From Branchiostoma floridae (lineage: Eukaryota; Chordata; Leptocardii; Amphioxiformes; Branchiostomatidae), in assembly GCF_000003815.2 (NCBI RefSeq), contig NC_049982.1, positions 18,068,246 to 18,132,245 of the forward strand: DNA of 64,000 nucleotides, in the 5' to 3' direction. How positions within the stretch are numbered: the stretch's first letter is position 1; each line of letters opens with the position of its first letter. The translations under genes and the position numbers were made by a program. Of this stretch, positions 1 through 12,410 are shown piece after piece. A model generated the notes under the pieces. That model was given only the letters and a program-made list of their open reading frames with translations. It ran no database searches and was not told the DNA's origin.

Positions 1-427
1 CCCACTCCCTGATTACACCTCTGATCCTGGGTTGAAGAGCAGATTTGAAGAATCGCTCACCCATGATCCATACTACACTTACATACCACGTAATGCGGCT
101 TTGGCCTTTTAGCTCACTGTTTCTTTTTCTTATGCTTATCTGGCTTTAGTACTGAATTTTCAATGGTCTTTCAAAAGTGATGGCGGAAAAGGTTTTCAGC
201 CTTTTCCGGCATGTGTCAAAGGACCTAGTCATGTCCAATTTATACTAATTTGGTCTGTGTCAAGTTCACGTCTAAATCAAAACATGCATAAAAGAGGCCA
301 TGGCCACCTTCTTATTTTTCATTTGCTAAAATAGATCTACAACCCCACAATGTGAGTCCAAATGCATGAAAATCAAAATGATATTGGAGGCGTTCTTTTG
401 TGAATAGACTTTAAACTTCAATTGCTT

Positions 428-635
428 TCATAAATCCGTATTCTTGTTATACCCGTGCATCGGACAAAGTGGCCGGTCTTTTTCGTCTTCTATACATTTA
501 CATGTTTTCCTACGAATGTGAAATGACTGTAGAGGAAGGCAGCAGATTTTGCCTCGGACACAGACAAACGTTCGTCCAACTTTTGGCCGACAGTCTTCGA
601 TGCACTTGACTCGCCGCGGAGGGGATCGAACAAAG
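428..635 (-). CDS. Putative terminal exon of a small Cys-rich secreted protein
   Basis: A clean acceptor (pyrimidine tract then CTCACAG) precedes this minus-strand exon, which reads 68 residues to a TGA after one base that completes a split codon. It has eight cysteines: C-x3-C-x9-C-x5-CC, then a basic stretch, C-x-C, and a late C. The first half holds VKCIEDC, the middle GKICCLP and the end RKTCKC. Density and spacing suggest a disulfide-rich secreted domain. I do not recognise the family. Prokineticin and WAP patterns were compared and do not fit. The signal-peptide exon near 3.55 kb is a possible upstream partner, but it ends in a phase that would need one unseen exon between them. Confidence 0.4.
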
Positions 636-3515
636 CTGTGAGACAAGAAGAATTGAATCCACACATAACAGACGATTACGTGCTGACAGCCGTAAAAAAA
701 AAAGTTTAGAAAAATGATTCAATAGAGAGAGACCTTTATTGAAAAATCCGCCATGGAAATGCGCAGGAAGCTAGAAAAGATGACAGCGCATTTTTGCCGG
801 GTTGTGGTAATGATATTGTATACACATCCTGGCAGCGGACCTTGTGCCTGTACCTACACCAACAGCCACATCCTGCTCACGGTATATTTTACATGGAAGG
901 AACTCGTCCCCATGGTTACATAAATGGGGTGGTGGTCACCAAGAAACTTTAAACGCTGACTTCTACTATTGACTTTAGGGCTTTGAGTGGAATGAACTCG
1001 CTGTAATCCTGTTAATTAGTGCTGCTGACTTGGAATGTCCAACTTGGTGAAACTGAGTCACGATGAAGTGCACGGGCGAGAACACATAGCTATCGAACCA
1101 TCTCGATTGAAAGGCTTCGCCACAAATTTGCAGGTGGCGAGGGTTGGAATGGAATACTATTCATACGGAGAGAAGAATGAATTGCCACTTGGTTGTTGAA
1201 GATTTTGTTTCAGACAAGTACTTCACTCCCTGTAGCGTATTCAATACTATTCCCTATGGATGTACCTATCTTATGTAGTGATGTCAACGACAGTGTGCCG
1301 AACCGAGTTTCCTGTAGAGTAGAAGTCTTCTGGGCCGTGGGAAGTTTCGCTATGTAACAAGTGGTGAAACAGCTGTAGCTTGTGTTGTTCTAAGTACCAT
1401 TTCTTACAACAACTGATGAGTCCTACAGCTGACTGGCACAAGCTGACACACCTGTCTATATAGCTGTTACTGTAACACCAGGAAATGTGTGCACTAAACA
1501 GCCGCTCCTTGGGATGGTATGACGCCAGCGTCCTCTCAGATTGCTACATTTTCTCCGTACTGAAGTCAACAAAGTAGTGTGCAACTTGATATACTCGCCT
1601 TTCAAATGACAGGTTTTCTTTATTAACACAATTCTACCTCGCGCAGTATCTCCACACTTGCTATGTCACTGTGCTTTTTAACTTTGGCAATGGCACCAAA
1701 TTACTTCCTTATCGGGACAAAACATGTCAAACAATAACTATTCAGAACACAGTCGTTTTTACCCCCTGTGAACAAAAGCGCTTAAAACGCAATACAAGTA
1801 AGTTTTACTTTGGCCTGAACAGTATATCACAACGTTAATCTGTTGGGTACCACTCTCTCATCCTTTTCTCTTCTTTAATTCTTCCCCTCTTCCTTCCGTC
1901 TTCCCTTCCCGTCTCTTCCCGTCCCTTCCCGTCCAGTCCCTACCCTTCCCTACCCCCTCCTATCCACTGGCACGTCCAATCCAATAAATCCAATCAAGTT
2001 CTGTCAGTAGGCCACGGCATGGCCCCAATTTGGCTGCGACAAATCACCACCGGTTTTCGTTCTAATCGAATAAAATCAACCTAATCAAGTTGGTGACCAG
2101 TTAGGGCGGCCCAACCAATGCTAATGGCATGGACAAATCTACCCAAGCTCAGTCAGTCGCCGTTGGAGAAAATACATGTCGGCCAACTACGCGCGGCGGC
2201 TTGATTCCCATCTCAAACACCTGTTCATTAGGAGAGTTGTCATAAGCTTTAAGATGCGTGTTAAGTGTAGTTTATGCTAGATTCTCCTTTTTTTGTAATC
2301 CTCGTTGACCGTGGTGCTAACTCTCATATAGATTCTCCTTAGAACATGAAATAGAAAACATTGACTTCCGACAGCCTCCGGGTGACTGCTCGGCATGAGC
2401 GACCAAGTCTAGTCACCCTAGGCCTGTTGCCGATCTCTATCAATGACTAGTCACGGCGTTCTGTTTACGGCAAGTTGAACTTAGGCTGAGACGCATTCGT
2501 ACTTGATTCGTGTTCAAAGAAAGAAGGAAGCAACTTGTCATAGATCTAGAAAGAAGTAAAAGTTGATTTTCCTACCGATAAAGCCCATGTACATAAACCG
2601 CCATTCCGAATAGACACCTCTGCTACGAGTCATGCCCAGGTTACGAAATATAGAAATGTTCATAACAGATCAGAACAAAGTTAAAGTTTTGGGCCCCGTT
2701 GATGATTCTTAGGTATGCGACTCTGTATGATAACAGAGAGCCACTATGGCACCACTGCTATCTGTGGTAGGAGTTCAGCCGCTACTAGCTGGAGGGCACT
2801 GTACATTGACTCTGGAGTAAGCCATTGTGCTTTCGCATTGAAAGAGCACACTTAAATCTGCTACCTCAAAGCACAGTCACAACTTTCACAAAAGAAGACT
2901 AAGTGGAACAAGCAGGCCTGCTATTGTACGGTGTAAAGTCTGCCCCTGGATAATCTGTCTCGTGCGTTCTAGTTTTCTGTCCGCTGTCCGCTCGCGCTAC
3001 AGGATCATTCAGGGAAAAGTGGTCTACTGAGTTAAACAAGTGAAACACACAGCCAGGCGAGACGGCAAACAAGACACGGACCAGCGCGGTCCTTCCCGCT
3101 TCGGCAGTAAGTACCCCTGGCAAGACACAATCTTTGTACACCTGTCCAACAAAACTACGTTTTGTTTCCGATGTTAGAACATTATACGGACAACCATTCC
3201 TACAAGTCCACGTGCGGTTGGCCCGACTCCAAACACCTGTTCACCTGTTTCAATCAAAACGACTTCTTTACCTTTAAGAAATCGTCTTCAGGAAGTGATT
3301 AGATCGCCTACAGTTTTAAGGGTGCATGTTTGGGACTTTGAGTTATTAAGCTCCAGAATTCTAACGTTTTATCATTAGCGACCCAAAAGTTGACGGCGAC
3401 ACTAAGAAATGTGCACCTGCTGCCGCTACGAAACTAAGGCAAACTCGAATTCTCAATTGCAAAGGGTTTCTTTTCCTAAATAAGGAAAATTTAGACAGGT
3501 GAAAATCAGTCTTAC
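636..3515. other. Non-coding, apart from a polypyrimidine tract
   Basis: No exon with convincing splice sites was found on either strand. An AATAAA on the minus strand near position 735 is not tied to a gene. If the two flanking minus-strand exons belong together, this is their intron and should hold one more small exon. Confidence 0.4.
1857..1975 (+). repeat. Polypyrimidine tract of about 120 bp
   Basis: Almost pure C/T run, with imperfect repeats of CTTCCCGTC and CCTTCCC. It is low-complexity sequence and could form triplex DNA or be read as GA-rich on the minus strand. No gene function is implied. Confidence 0.7.
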
Positions 3516-3579
3516 CAGTTGACAGGACAGCGGCGAAGATCAGCAGAGTTGAGAGCGCCGCGGCGCGACCTATCGCCAT
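3516..3579 (-). CDS. Signal-peptide first exon of an unidentified secreted protein
   Basis: The ATG at 3579 opens a 21-residue leader, MAIGRAAALSTLLIFAAVLS followed by T, with a hydrophobic core typical of a signal peptide. It ends at a strong donor, ACTG|GTAAG, one base into the next codon. The exon is GC-rich compared with its surroundings. A TTATAA element lies about 40 bp upstream on the same strand (3618-3623), close enough to be a core promoter with a short leader. Downstream exons must lie toward position 1. The Cys-rich exon at 428-635 is the only visible candidate, but the phases do not join directly. Confidence 0.5.
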
Positions 3580-3623
3580 GTTTTCTCGAGTGGCCCTTTC
3601 ACCGCCGGTCGTCCCGTTATAAG

Positions 3624-5100
3624 CAGTGCCCACGCTTGGACGGTATGCTAATATGTTTCCCTGGAAATGTGGGGTTCGGCCGGACGTAGGGAAGGTTGGG
3701 CCTTACTGCGTGCCTCCCACCAAGCACCGCAGCATCTTAGTAATGGTTGTTTACCAAGCAACCTGACAGGGAAAGGAATGGCGGGATGATTCCTGACGCG
3801 TAGCAAAACAAAATCTATTCGTTCCTGTGATCTGTCAGCGTTAGGAGGAAATGAACACCTTACTACGATTTGGATCACGTCGATAAGAATGCCAGCGAAA
3901 GATTCATTTATAATATGAGAGAGATCAGATGACCGTAACGATTACATCTTGTAATTCAGCCTCTTTATGTCGTAAAAAAACTTTTTGAAAGCTCGGAAGT
4001 AAAGATTAAGAAACCCAAGTAATGACGCCAATACCCAATGCTATTCATTATCAATTCCTCAGCACACGATGACACTGACACATGAGCAAAACGTATCTAA
4101 TTGTGGTCATGAACACATGTCGTTTGTTTTCTTTTTTTGCTCGGGCATGATATTTGTTATGAAAAAAACTTAACTTCTATCTCGCTCCCCAGTCTAACAA
4201 TGTTTTGCTTGTCTGTGTACCAAGGAGGAAGAAAGCGACGAGAGTTTGCGCCCCGCCCCGCCTCGCACACTGCCGACACGGGTGACTGCCCCGATGTGCA
4301 CAGGTGACGTACAGGCACAGGTAGCCCTGAGTATGGGCCGTCTCAGCAGTTCGTGCACACTTTACCAAAGTACAAGGTTGTCTGGAGTATCAGACATGCC
4401 GAATGTACTTGAGGCAGGTGTGCAAGTGTACAGGTGAAAAGTAGGACGACTGTCCCATCGCGAATCCCACACACAACGCAGACTCTCACGATCCTTACCC
4501 CATAAGATTAACTAATGGTTCAAATCAAACCAAAGTCTATTGTACATGCGACCAGTCCTTGATCTAACTATATCATATTACATCAATACTAGGAAATGTA
4601 GGCCAGGAAACACCTTAACTTCGTGCTGAAATCCGACCGCATGATAGGTGACTTTCAGGAAGTAAAAGAAAAAGAAAACTATTCATCCGTCGTCTTCTAG
4701 TTTCCTGCGCTTCACCTGGAAAGACTGCCGTACCTTTCTACCTCGATGTTAGTGTAAGGATTATGGTGTTCTTCCCTATCTAAACCAGCACGTCCCTTGT
4801 GAGGTTAATAAAAATGCAAGGACTTTATCATCATCATCGGACGACTGCTGCGCGGGCGACTGCAAGCTTCCTTTATAATGTTGTTGGTTTCAAGACTTAA
4901 ATGCTATACTGACTGCTTAAACGGTAAAAGCGAATTCCAATAAATAGAAATTTTTCTCGATGATTATGCAAGGAAGGTCCTCATGTGCATAAATCACATC
5001 AACTCACCACCTTCTCCACTCAAATAACTAACGCTCCTCTGAATATGGAATTCATATCTTAACACATAATGCTACTCTAGCAGTTTCTCATAAATTTTTC
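3624..5100. other. Non-coding
   Basis: No supportable exon. Near 4790-4840 a plus-strand AATAAA followed by a short (ATC)n run resembles the 3' end of an old LINE, too short to call. Confidence 0.4.
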
Positions 5101-5660
5101 AAATGATTTGCAAAATGTATGTTAAACGATGTTCACCTTCATTTAACTTCCGTATGCCGCAAGTATGAAATTCCCTTCATTTACCTCTTTGGAGGTTTTC
5201 ATTGATTATGCATATGACTTCATTGATGTTCCTCTCTTTCTCAGTTACATAAGTCACATGTTTGCATGGTCCTATCATAGAACGGGTTCGTAGACTGTCC
5301 TCATTAATTATACAACTTATTTAGGTACTGATTTGTATGGTTCGACTTGATTATTTCAAGCACCCATCAAGTATCCATTAGTATCTTCATGCCAAACCTT
5401 ATGACGATCAGTCAACCCCTCATTGAGTTCTTTTAAAGCCTCAAACGAAATCACTTATTTTGAGCTATCTACCACTCAAAAATTGCGACCATAACATCTC
5501 TAGAACAGGAAGTTTTAAGTGCCATAGAAAACCGCTAGCGGAGGTTCATTACTGAACTTGACCCTCGTTTTGCCGGTCAATCCACACGGCTTTTCGACTT
5601 CTGATGTCGAAACTTACTTAAACCAACCCACACAGACAAACGAACGGCACCGAAAACGTG
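5100..5660 (+). repeat. Degenerate copy of the octamer-rich dispersed repeat
   Basis: This shares ordered landmarks with 9960-11165: CTCTCTTTCTCAGTTACAT, then a GTCCTATCATAGAA-type segment, CTCATTAATTAT, a CATGACGATC-like stretch, AGCTATCTACCACTCAAAAA, and a 3' part with AACTTGACC and TCGTTTT. It ends near a cluster of ACAGACAAACGAAC. The same order of blocks shows common descent. No coding capacity was seen. Confidence 0.65.
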
Positions 5661-8149
5661 TACCAGCCCTCTTGGCTATCACTGGAGAGGAAGTTGTGTA
5701 GAGGTGTGCAGCTGGTCAGGAAAAATTTTTATGTACATAAATAGACCCCTCGACTCCGTGAATGCGAAGTTCACCTGCAACGACTTGTAGGGAAAAGATG
5801 GCGTTGTTTTGTTTTTTTACACTTCTTTGAACAGTAGTTCTCTGTGGTTGAAGACAGCGGTAGCGGAAATGACAAATGACAAAATGTTCCCACTGAACGA
5901 AGCACAGAATTCCTTGCTACTGAAAGTCACCATGCTGTGGATTTTAACAACTTCTGGGTTAGTCCAAGCGATAGTCCACTCCTTACATTTTACCAGAGAC
6001 AATTTTCTCTTATTTAAGATATACTAAAACTGTTTATAATTTGTGAAAATGCATTTTTTACGGAAGCCTTAAGGACGCAACAGCGCGGAATATTACAGTA
6101 GAAACGTTTAAATGACCGCAGGTGACCCCAAGTGGAACACGCGTTCCTGTCTAACATGGTTCAACTACCAAAACTCCAGAAAAAGTTTTAGACTTTTGAA
6201 AGAGTCGTTAACGTATTCTATCGGTTACTTCACACTGAGTTAGCAGTACTGGTACCGAGCGATGACTCATATAGAATCAGCAGTCATAGATGCCGGAATA
6301 TAGATACAGGCAGATATCATAATGTAGCCCTGACCAAAGGATTTGCCCATTCAGGTCCAGAGCAAATTGAGGATGAATTTCACACACAAGCTGTATCGTT
6401 GACTTCTCTTTCAGTATGCTCGTGATTGTTTGGTTAACATCAATTCTCAGCCTGGACATCTTAATTCCCCTATTGCTCTGGACGATTGAACGTGAGCCTT
6501 GGAACTTGAACATGATCCGTAGTAGTAATGTCATCACATTGTCTCAGCTGCACCTATATATCCTGTAGTCTTGTCACGTACACTTCGATTCAAGAATAAA
6601 GTCTGCATGGGGAAAGCCACTACCCAGTTACAAGACAATAAATGGTTCATTTATTTGTCAAGCTTCTAAGTAATTACCAACATTTGGTTGATATTTTTCA
6701 TCATAGTAATTGTTAATTGTTAGCGAAAACACCTGTTTTGTGGATGTAACGGGGTTTTAGGGAACATTCCGAGGGAAGGTAGGGCCGAATGTTTTCTGTA
6801 TGCCAGATGTTACTGGCTGATGGAGTGGTAAGTTTACAAGGTGGAACGTCAGGTAGTCACGAACATGTCATAAATCTTATATAAACTGACTTTAGCTAAA
6901 CCCATAATACCCTACCTTTTCAACATTTCCAAGAAGGTAGAGGAAGCCGAACCTGTATGTCAGACTGCAACACTCGTGCTAACATGCAAAATACATGTCT
7001 GTATTGATGTATCATAACCCGATATTACTGTCGGACTGAGTGGGGAGTTTACGCGGTGAAAAGTCAGGAAGTGTTATAAACGCGTTATAAAGGGTTCACC
7101 ATGTTTAATTGTGTCATGTAACGTTATAATTAATCAGCCTAGCGGGGCAAACACATGCAATAAAGGTCTCCTTCATTTTTTATAATCCCAATCTTGTGTC
7201 CAGTGGATATGTTACAAGTACACAGCTACTTTTTCAATTATTATGTTAACCATGGAAACTGTATACAAGCACTCTTCAGTAATGCAACGTATAACTTATA
7301 TATCTAATCATTCAGGAATGCCTATTTACTAGCTAGCGTGAAGTGCTATTTCAGGGTGACTAATCTCAAATAGACATCAACAAAAACGTTTAAGGCCATA
7401 GCGTCAAGGTATTGTAAGATCTAAATGTTGCGTGACCGGAAGTGCGTTTAGATGGTTAGACACTGATCCAGTTCGTCAACATGATTCTAACCCTACGGGC
7501 TGGCCTGTATCACATAAATAACTTTTCATTGATGTAATTAGGATAGGCACGTCGTTACGCTGGCGTACATGTACATACATGCATACCACTGATGTTGCCC
7601 CCTGTGAAGAAATATTTCATGCACAAGTGAGTAAAAAAAACATCAACAATAGCCATGGCAGCGTACCAATATATCTTACTATCCCTAATCGTACGGGTGC
7701 GGACGGGGTGGCGGACAGGGGGCTCGTTAGTAGAAAGGCGCCAGTCTGGTACCCGTCACTATCATAGCTGCCGAGTCTCCTTCGTCCTCCCCACCTTGAA
7801 ATAGAGGAGAAGAAACTCGGCAGATACAATAGGGATGGATATCAGCTAGAACATTCCGGTAAACGGAATGGAGGGATACAGAGAAGACTTTAGGTAGTAG
7901 GTGAAGGTGCTACAGGGCTTTGCGGCTAGTCGATAGATCAGTACACAGTTGCTGTTCGTCTGAACCTTTTCTTGCAGTTAAAATTGATAGGTCGCAGTGA
8001 AAGAGGATATTTTTGTTCTCTCCGTTACCGTCAAGGGTCATCTTCGTAAGAGGCTACTTGTCTTGCTCATCTGAAGACGTGCTGTGGCAGGTTTAAGGCG
8101 TGGTGTTTGCACAGTAGTTTATTTGTCGCAGCTACTATTGGTTCTGCAG
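5661..8149. other. Non-coding, with a diverged tandem duplication
   Basis: The only structure I see is a roughly 200-bp diverged duplication at 6720-7120. Related segments read GTTACTGGCTGATGGAGTGG and TTACTGTCGGACTGAGTGGG, each followed by AGTTTAC and then GTCAGG. Short ORFs here have no splice or family support. Confidence 0.35.
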
Positions 8150-8187
8150 TGACGTCAGTGCAACTGGCCTATCCAGGCGTGACGTCA
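8150..8187 (+). promoter_or_regulatory. Two perfect CRE palindromes 30 bp apart
   Basis: TGACGTCA occurs at 8150-8157 and again at 8180-8187. This is the full CREB/ATF consensus, with starts exactly 30 bp apart, near three helical turns. A TATTTATAG sequence follows at about 8248, so this could be a cAMP-responsive promoter reading to the right. I could not attach it to a coding exon. Confidence 0.45.
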
Positions 8188-9183
8188 GCTCCAATCGTCG
8201 CTGACAGGTGCGCAAACCGCGGAGGGCATGCTCTACACCCAGGTCTTATTTATAGAACCGCTGGCCCATGTGAAGTTTGTTTTAGACTCTTACGCACGGA
8301 GGATGTCAGGAAGACTTACGCTCAAGCGGTTGTGAAAAGGTCCGGGGATAAACTACGAACTACATCTATTGTGGACATTGTGTGATAAAAGAATTGCACG
8401 TAGAACCACGTCCCCGCAAAGCAGTGTACATCAGATCAACCAACAAGTACATCACGGATTGTAGAAAGGGATGGATACCAGACCTTTCATTAGCAGATAG
8501 AATTGATGTAAACTGTGATGTGTGTATTGTCCGGCACTTGTATGATAACTCTCGCACTTGTTCACTATGATCGCAGAATGAACATCCATTGTCAGGCTTA
8601 TATAATGCGTGCCTGTTATAAAGTATACAGTACATGGCCATTGAACTCTGTCTTTATTCCACATTCAAGTCAGTAGTTAAACCTGCACAGGCCTTGGTCT
8701 ACGTTCACGAAAGGAGAAAATATGAGCACAGGTCAACATTGAGCAATGGTATACTGTGTGCCCGCAACGCTGATGTGTCTCTCAACTTTATATTGAGGAG
8801 GCAATACGTACAGTTTTGTCTTCTCTCTCTATCTCTCTATGTATATATCATTATCATCATTTCCACTTGGAGATCCCAGAAGAGCGCGTCCTTATTCACA
8901 CTATCGACAGTGCGGAGGGAACTCAACAACAATTTGAGTTCATAGCAGACGAATAGTCCCAAGTTTTGATAGGTGTCCATTTTTCCTGGAACAGAATTTA
9001 CGTTAATCAATTTACGTTAATTCAATTTAGGTGCCAATGGCATGAATCACGTCAGTAGGAAATGTACAGTTAATTCAATGCGAATTTCCTGTTCCTCCAA
9101 CAGAGGTTCAGAATGGCTAGCCAAGTGCCACACAAAATAATCTCTCGTTGTCAAGATCTTACTGTGCCTCTACCTCTAGTGGC
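8188..9183. other. Non-coding
   Basis: Several short overlapping ORFs on both strands lack splice sites, GC rise or family features. A small TC-rich run lies near 8820. Confidence 0.35.
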
Positions 9184-9341
9184 CTGGCCAGTACTCTTCA
9201 GGCCTAGGTTCGGCTCCAGCTGTTTTTTGAGGCCGCGAGAGGTCAAGAAAATGGTACAAAATAGAAAGACCGATTAACCCCCTAAATACGCATTAAAAAC
9301 ACAGACGGTGCCGAACCTCTTCTTGGAGAGTACTGGCCAGT
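9184..9341. mobile_element. MITE with about 50-bp terminal inverted repeats (family 1, copy 1)
   Basis: The left end CTGGCCAGTACTCTTCAGG and the right end, read in reverse, CTGGCCAGTACTCTCCAAG are inverted repeats. Homology continues through GGTTCGGCTCCAGCTGTTTT against GGTTCGGCACCGTCTGTGTT. The inner part (TACAAAATAGAAAGACC) matches the copy at 28.8 kb. No transposase ORF is present, so it is non-autonomous. I saw no clear target duplication. Confidence 0.7.
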
Positions 9342-9582
9342 AGAAAGGTGTTTGAAATGAACATGTAGTTAGTGGAGCGTTAGCGAGAATAACTAGACAT
9401 ATACTTGTAAGGCTGCAAAGGTTCAGAAACTTGAACTATGCGGCTCCACATGTCTTACGAAGGGATGCGATGACTGCGGTGCGATAGATGTCGATTAGCT
9501 GAGGAATGAGTCCAATCTACTATATTTACATACTTGTAACGTTACACCCATGCTGGGTAAATCGCTGTCATTGCTGACACGT

Positions 9583-9860
9583 TCGTTTGTTTGTTTGTTT
9601 GTTTGTTTGTTTATTTATTGAGATCTCCATTAGACTTTACAATTTTCTCGCAAACTCTATTCTTCCTGGAGTCCATTTTACAGTCCAAGGTAAAAAACAA
9701 TCAAAAACATGAGTCAACATAAATGTAGAAGCATAAAATATTGAAAGTAAACTGAAGTGTCAAAATAAAAAAATCAACTCAGTAAACTTAAGATAATGAG
9801 GAGGGGCCAGAGGTCATCAATAACAGAAAGTTATAACATAAATAACTAGAGTTCCACGAA
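9583..9860 (-). mobile_element. LINE 3' end with (CAAA)n tail
   Basis: Read on the minus strand, a 3'-UTR-like segment ends TAATGGAGATCTCAATAAA and runs into about seven CAAA units (GTTT on the plus strand). An AATAAA followed by a short tandem tail is the usual 3' end of CR1-like non-LTR elements. It is a 5'-truncated copy without reverse transcriptase. Confidence 0.5.
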
Positions 9861-9959
9861 CACATACCTTTGCCAAATAAACCAGGTTTGTTATGTAGAA
9901 TGATGTCTGTAGTCAAATGCGTTACTCATTTCATTTTCTTTATAATTAGATGCTTAGAG

Positions 9960-11165
9960 TTGGTCTATAAAATTTCGGCATTGATTATGCAAATTACATC
10001 CCAAGTTACAATTAATTGATATCAAATTGTATCAAGCGTTACTTAAGCTATCAGCATCCCGAAAATCATGATGATCCTTTGATCCATTCTTGAGTTATTC
10101 CCTTTCAAAGTCTTTAAATACACCTCTTATTCTCTTCCCTCTTTCTCAGTTACATATGTGACAACTTTGATGAAAGTACTATAATGGAATGCAGTGGATT
10201 TATGAACTTTTCCTAATCAATTATGCAAATGAGCTGTTAATTTGCATAATAAGTATCACATTATATAAGTCTTCACTTAGGCTATCTAAATGCCAAAAAT
10301 CATGACGATCCGTCAACAAGTTCATATTTTCTCATTAATTATGCAAATGAGATCATCATTTGCATGATAAATATGTATTGACATTTCTCTCTTTCTCAGC
10401 TACATATGTGACAAGTTTTAAAGTCCTATCATGGAATGTAGTGAATTTATAAAATATCCTCATTAATTATGCAAATTAGCTGTTGATTTGCATAATTGGT
10501 ATCTCATTATGTAGGTCTTCACTTACGCTACCTACATACCAAAAAACATGATGATCCGTCAACATGTTCATATTTTCTCATTGATTATGCAAATGAGGCC
10601 ATAATTTGCATGATTGATATCTATCAACATTTCTCTCCTTCCAAGCTACATATGTGACAAGTTTGAAAGTCCTATCATGGAATGCAGTGGATTTATAAAT
10701 TTTCCTCATTAATTATGCAAATTAGCTGTTGATTTGCATAATTAGTTTACCATTATGTAAGTCATCACTCATTCTATCTACATACCAAAAATCATGACGA
10801 TCCGTCAACACGTTGTAGAGTTATTCTCGTCCAAAGTTTGAAAGGAAACCGGCGCCTGCAGTTCCCGCTAGGGGGCCCAAACTCACAGCACTTACTCTCT
10901 GCCTCAAGGGCTATCTACCACTCAAAAATCATAATCACAGCATGTTCAGAACAGGAGATATCAAAAATTGAGGTTCTGCTGCAGTACCTTAGCAAGCCGC
11001 TAGGGGACCCATTATCAAACTTGACCTTCGTTTTCCCGACCCCTACCGACCTACCAAATATTATCGGGATCCATCCAAGACTTCTTGAGTTATGCTGTTA
11101 ACACACAGACAGACAGACAGACAGACAGACACACAGACTCACAAGCCCAAAACATAACCTTAGCC
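9960..11165 (+). repeat. Octamer-rich tandem array (about 248-bp unit) with a unique 3' block
   Basis: TACATATGTGACA recurs at 10151, 10401 and 10647, giving a unit of about 248 bp in three consecutive copies plus a partial one. Each unit carries ATGCAAAT and ATTTGCAT pairs in inverted orientation, around 11 octamers in about 760 bp. After the array, a unique block (10838-11100) matches the 3' part of the copies at 5.1 kb and 63 kb, and the element ends in an (ACAG)n microsatellite. It is dispersed: related copies lie at 5100-5660, 56190-56640 and, reversed, 63130-64000. No protein is encoded. Confidence 0.75.
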
Positions 11166-11984
11166 ATTCTGGCAAAGGATAACAAAACACCAAATCGTTG
11201 TAACAACTAAATGATATAGATTAAATAACCAATTGGGTGTAACTGACAAAGAAATTAACAGTATAATTTAAACAAATTAATGACATTGGTGGACTTTTCT
11301 ATAAACATGAGTCGATCATTTCAGATGATGACACGTTGATTGGAGGTCATCAGCGGATAAGGTTTGAATATAATAACACCTGTCAAACCGTGGGCAGCAG
11401 TTGAAGTTTGGACGATCCGCATGACCAACAGGGGCGGTCCAGTACCCGCTTAACTCCATTATGAAAGTTGTTTACCACATTTACTTTAACATTTACCAGC
11501 GCACAAGGAAGTATAGAATGAAGTAGATCACCTGAAGCCCAATATTGTACGCATGAGGCTCATGAGACTATAAAATAGTTGAATTATCATTATAGAGCTG
11601 ACTTATAGACAGAAATCTGCACTTAGATACACCTTGGATACACAGAGGAGTAAAAGTATTGGATCATCTATTTGCGGGTGTAAGCGTTTGCAATACAGCG
11701 AGTAGTCGCAGGACGACGCTTTAACCTAGCCAGTGCAATCATATTGATGACAACATGCCCGTCGGGGAACTATATCATCGTTATCTTGCATGGAAGCATG
11801 TTTGTGATATGCGCGCTTTGTCACTTGTGATTACTCAGGGAATTATGGTTTGATTTTTTTATTAGTGGTAGACTATCTTGGCCCTTACTAACTTGAGCTC
11901 ATCCATGAAAGAAATGATAAAGTTTCCGTGCTAAAAGATAATTCTTCTGATAGTTCTTGAGAATCTGGTACCATTCCTATCTAC

Positions 11985-12410
11985 TAAGGGTGGGTACCGG
12001 TACGGTGTACCGCTACAAAACCGGGTTTTCTTGTTAGACCGGTCCTGAAAAACCGGACCTGAAAAAATTCGGTGGACCGGATGTTGGACCTATTGGAAAA
12101 TGAACAGATTATATGATCAGGCATTCACACGTTTCGAGGCTTACCGGTCGAGAAAAATAACAAGAGCGAAGTAGAGTAGAGCCTATAGTCATTTCTACTA
12201 AGTTTTACAGTCAATAGTACAGAGGCAGTTAGCCTTGTAGGATTTTAAAACGCCAGCGGGAGTCGAATGCTCCACAAAACATATTTCCTTTTTGTGAAAT
12301 GGACCATTGTTTTGAGTATCGTCCATACACAAGTTCTCACATACTGAACCTGATCCTCTGGATCTGAACCGGACCTGGACCTGAATTTTCTGTACCGGTA
12401 CCCAACCCTA
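11985..12410. mobile_element. hAT-type non-autonomous element with 8-bp target duplication
   Basis: The left end TAAGGGTGGGTACCGGTAC mirrors the right end, which in reverse reads TAGGGTTGGGTACCGGTAC. The flanks are CTATCTAC on the left and CTACCTAC on the right, an 8-bp duplication with one mismatch. Eight base pairs is the size made by hAT transposases. The 426-bp element is rich in CCGGAC/CCGGTC motifs near both ends and has no transposase ORF. Confidence 0.7.

Noticed and set aside
428-635. Cys-rich exon as a prokineticin (AVIT) ligand for the receptor at 44-46 kb
   Set aside because: Cysteine spacing and count do not match the ten-cysteine AVIT pattern, and the AVIT start is absent.
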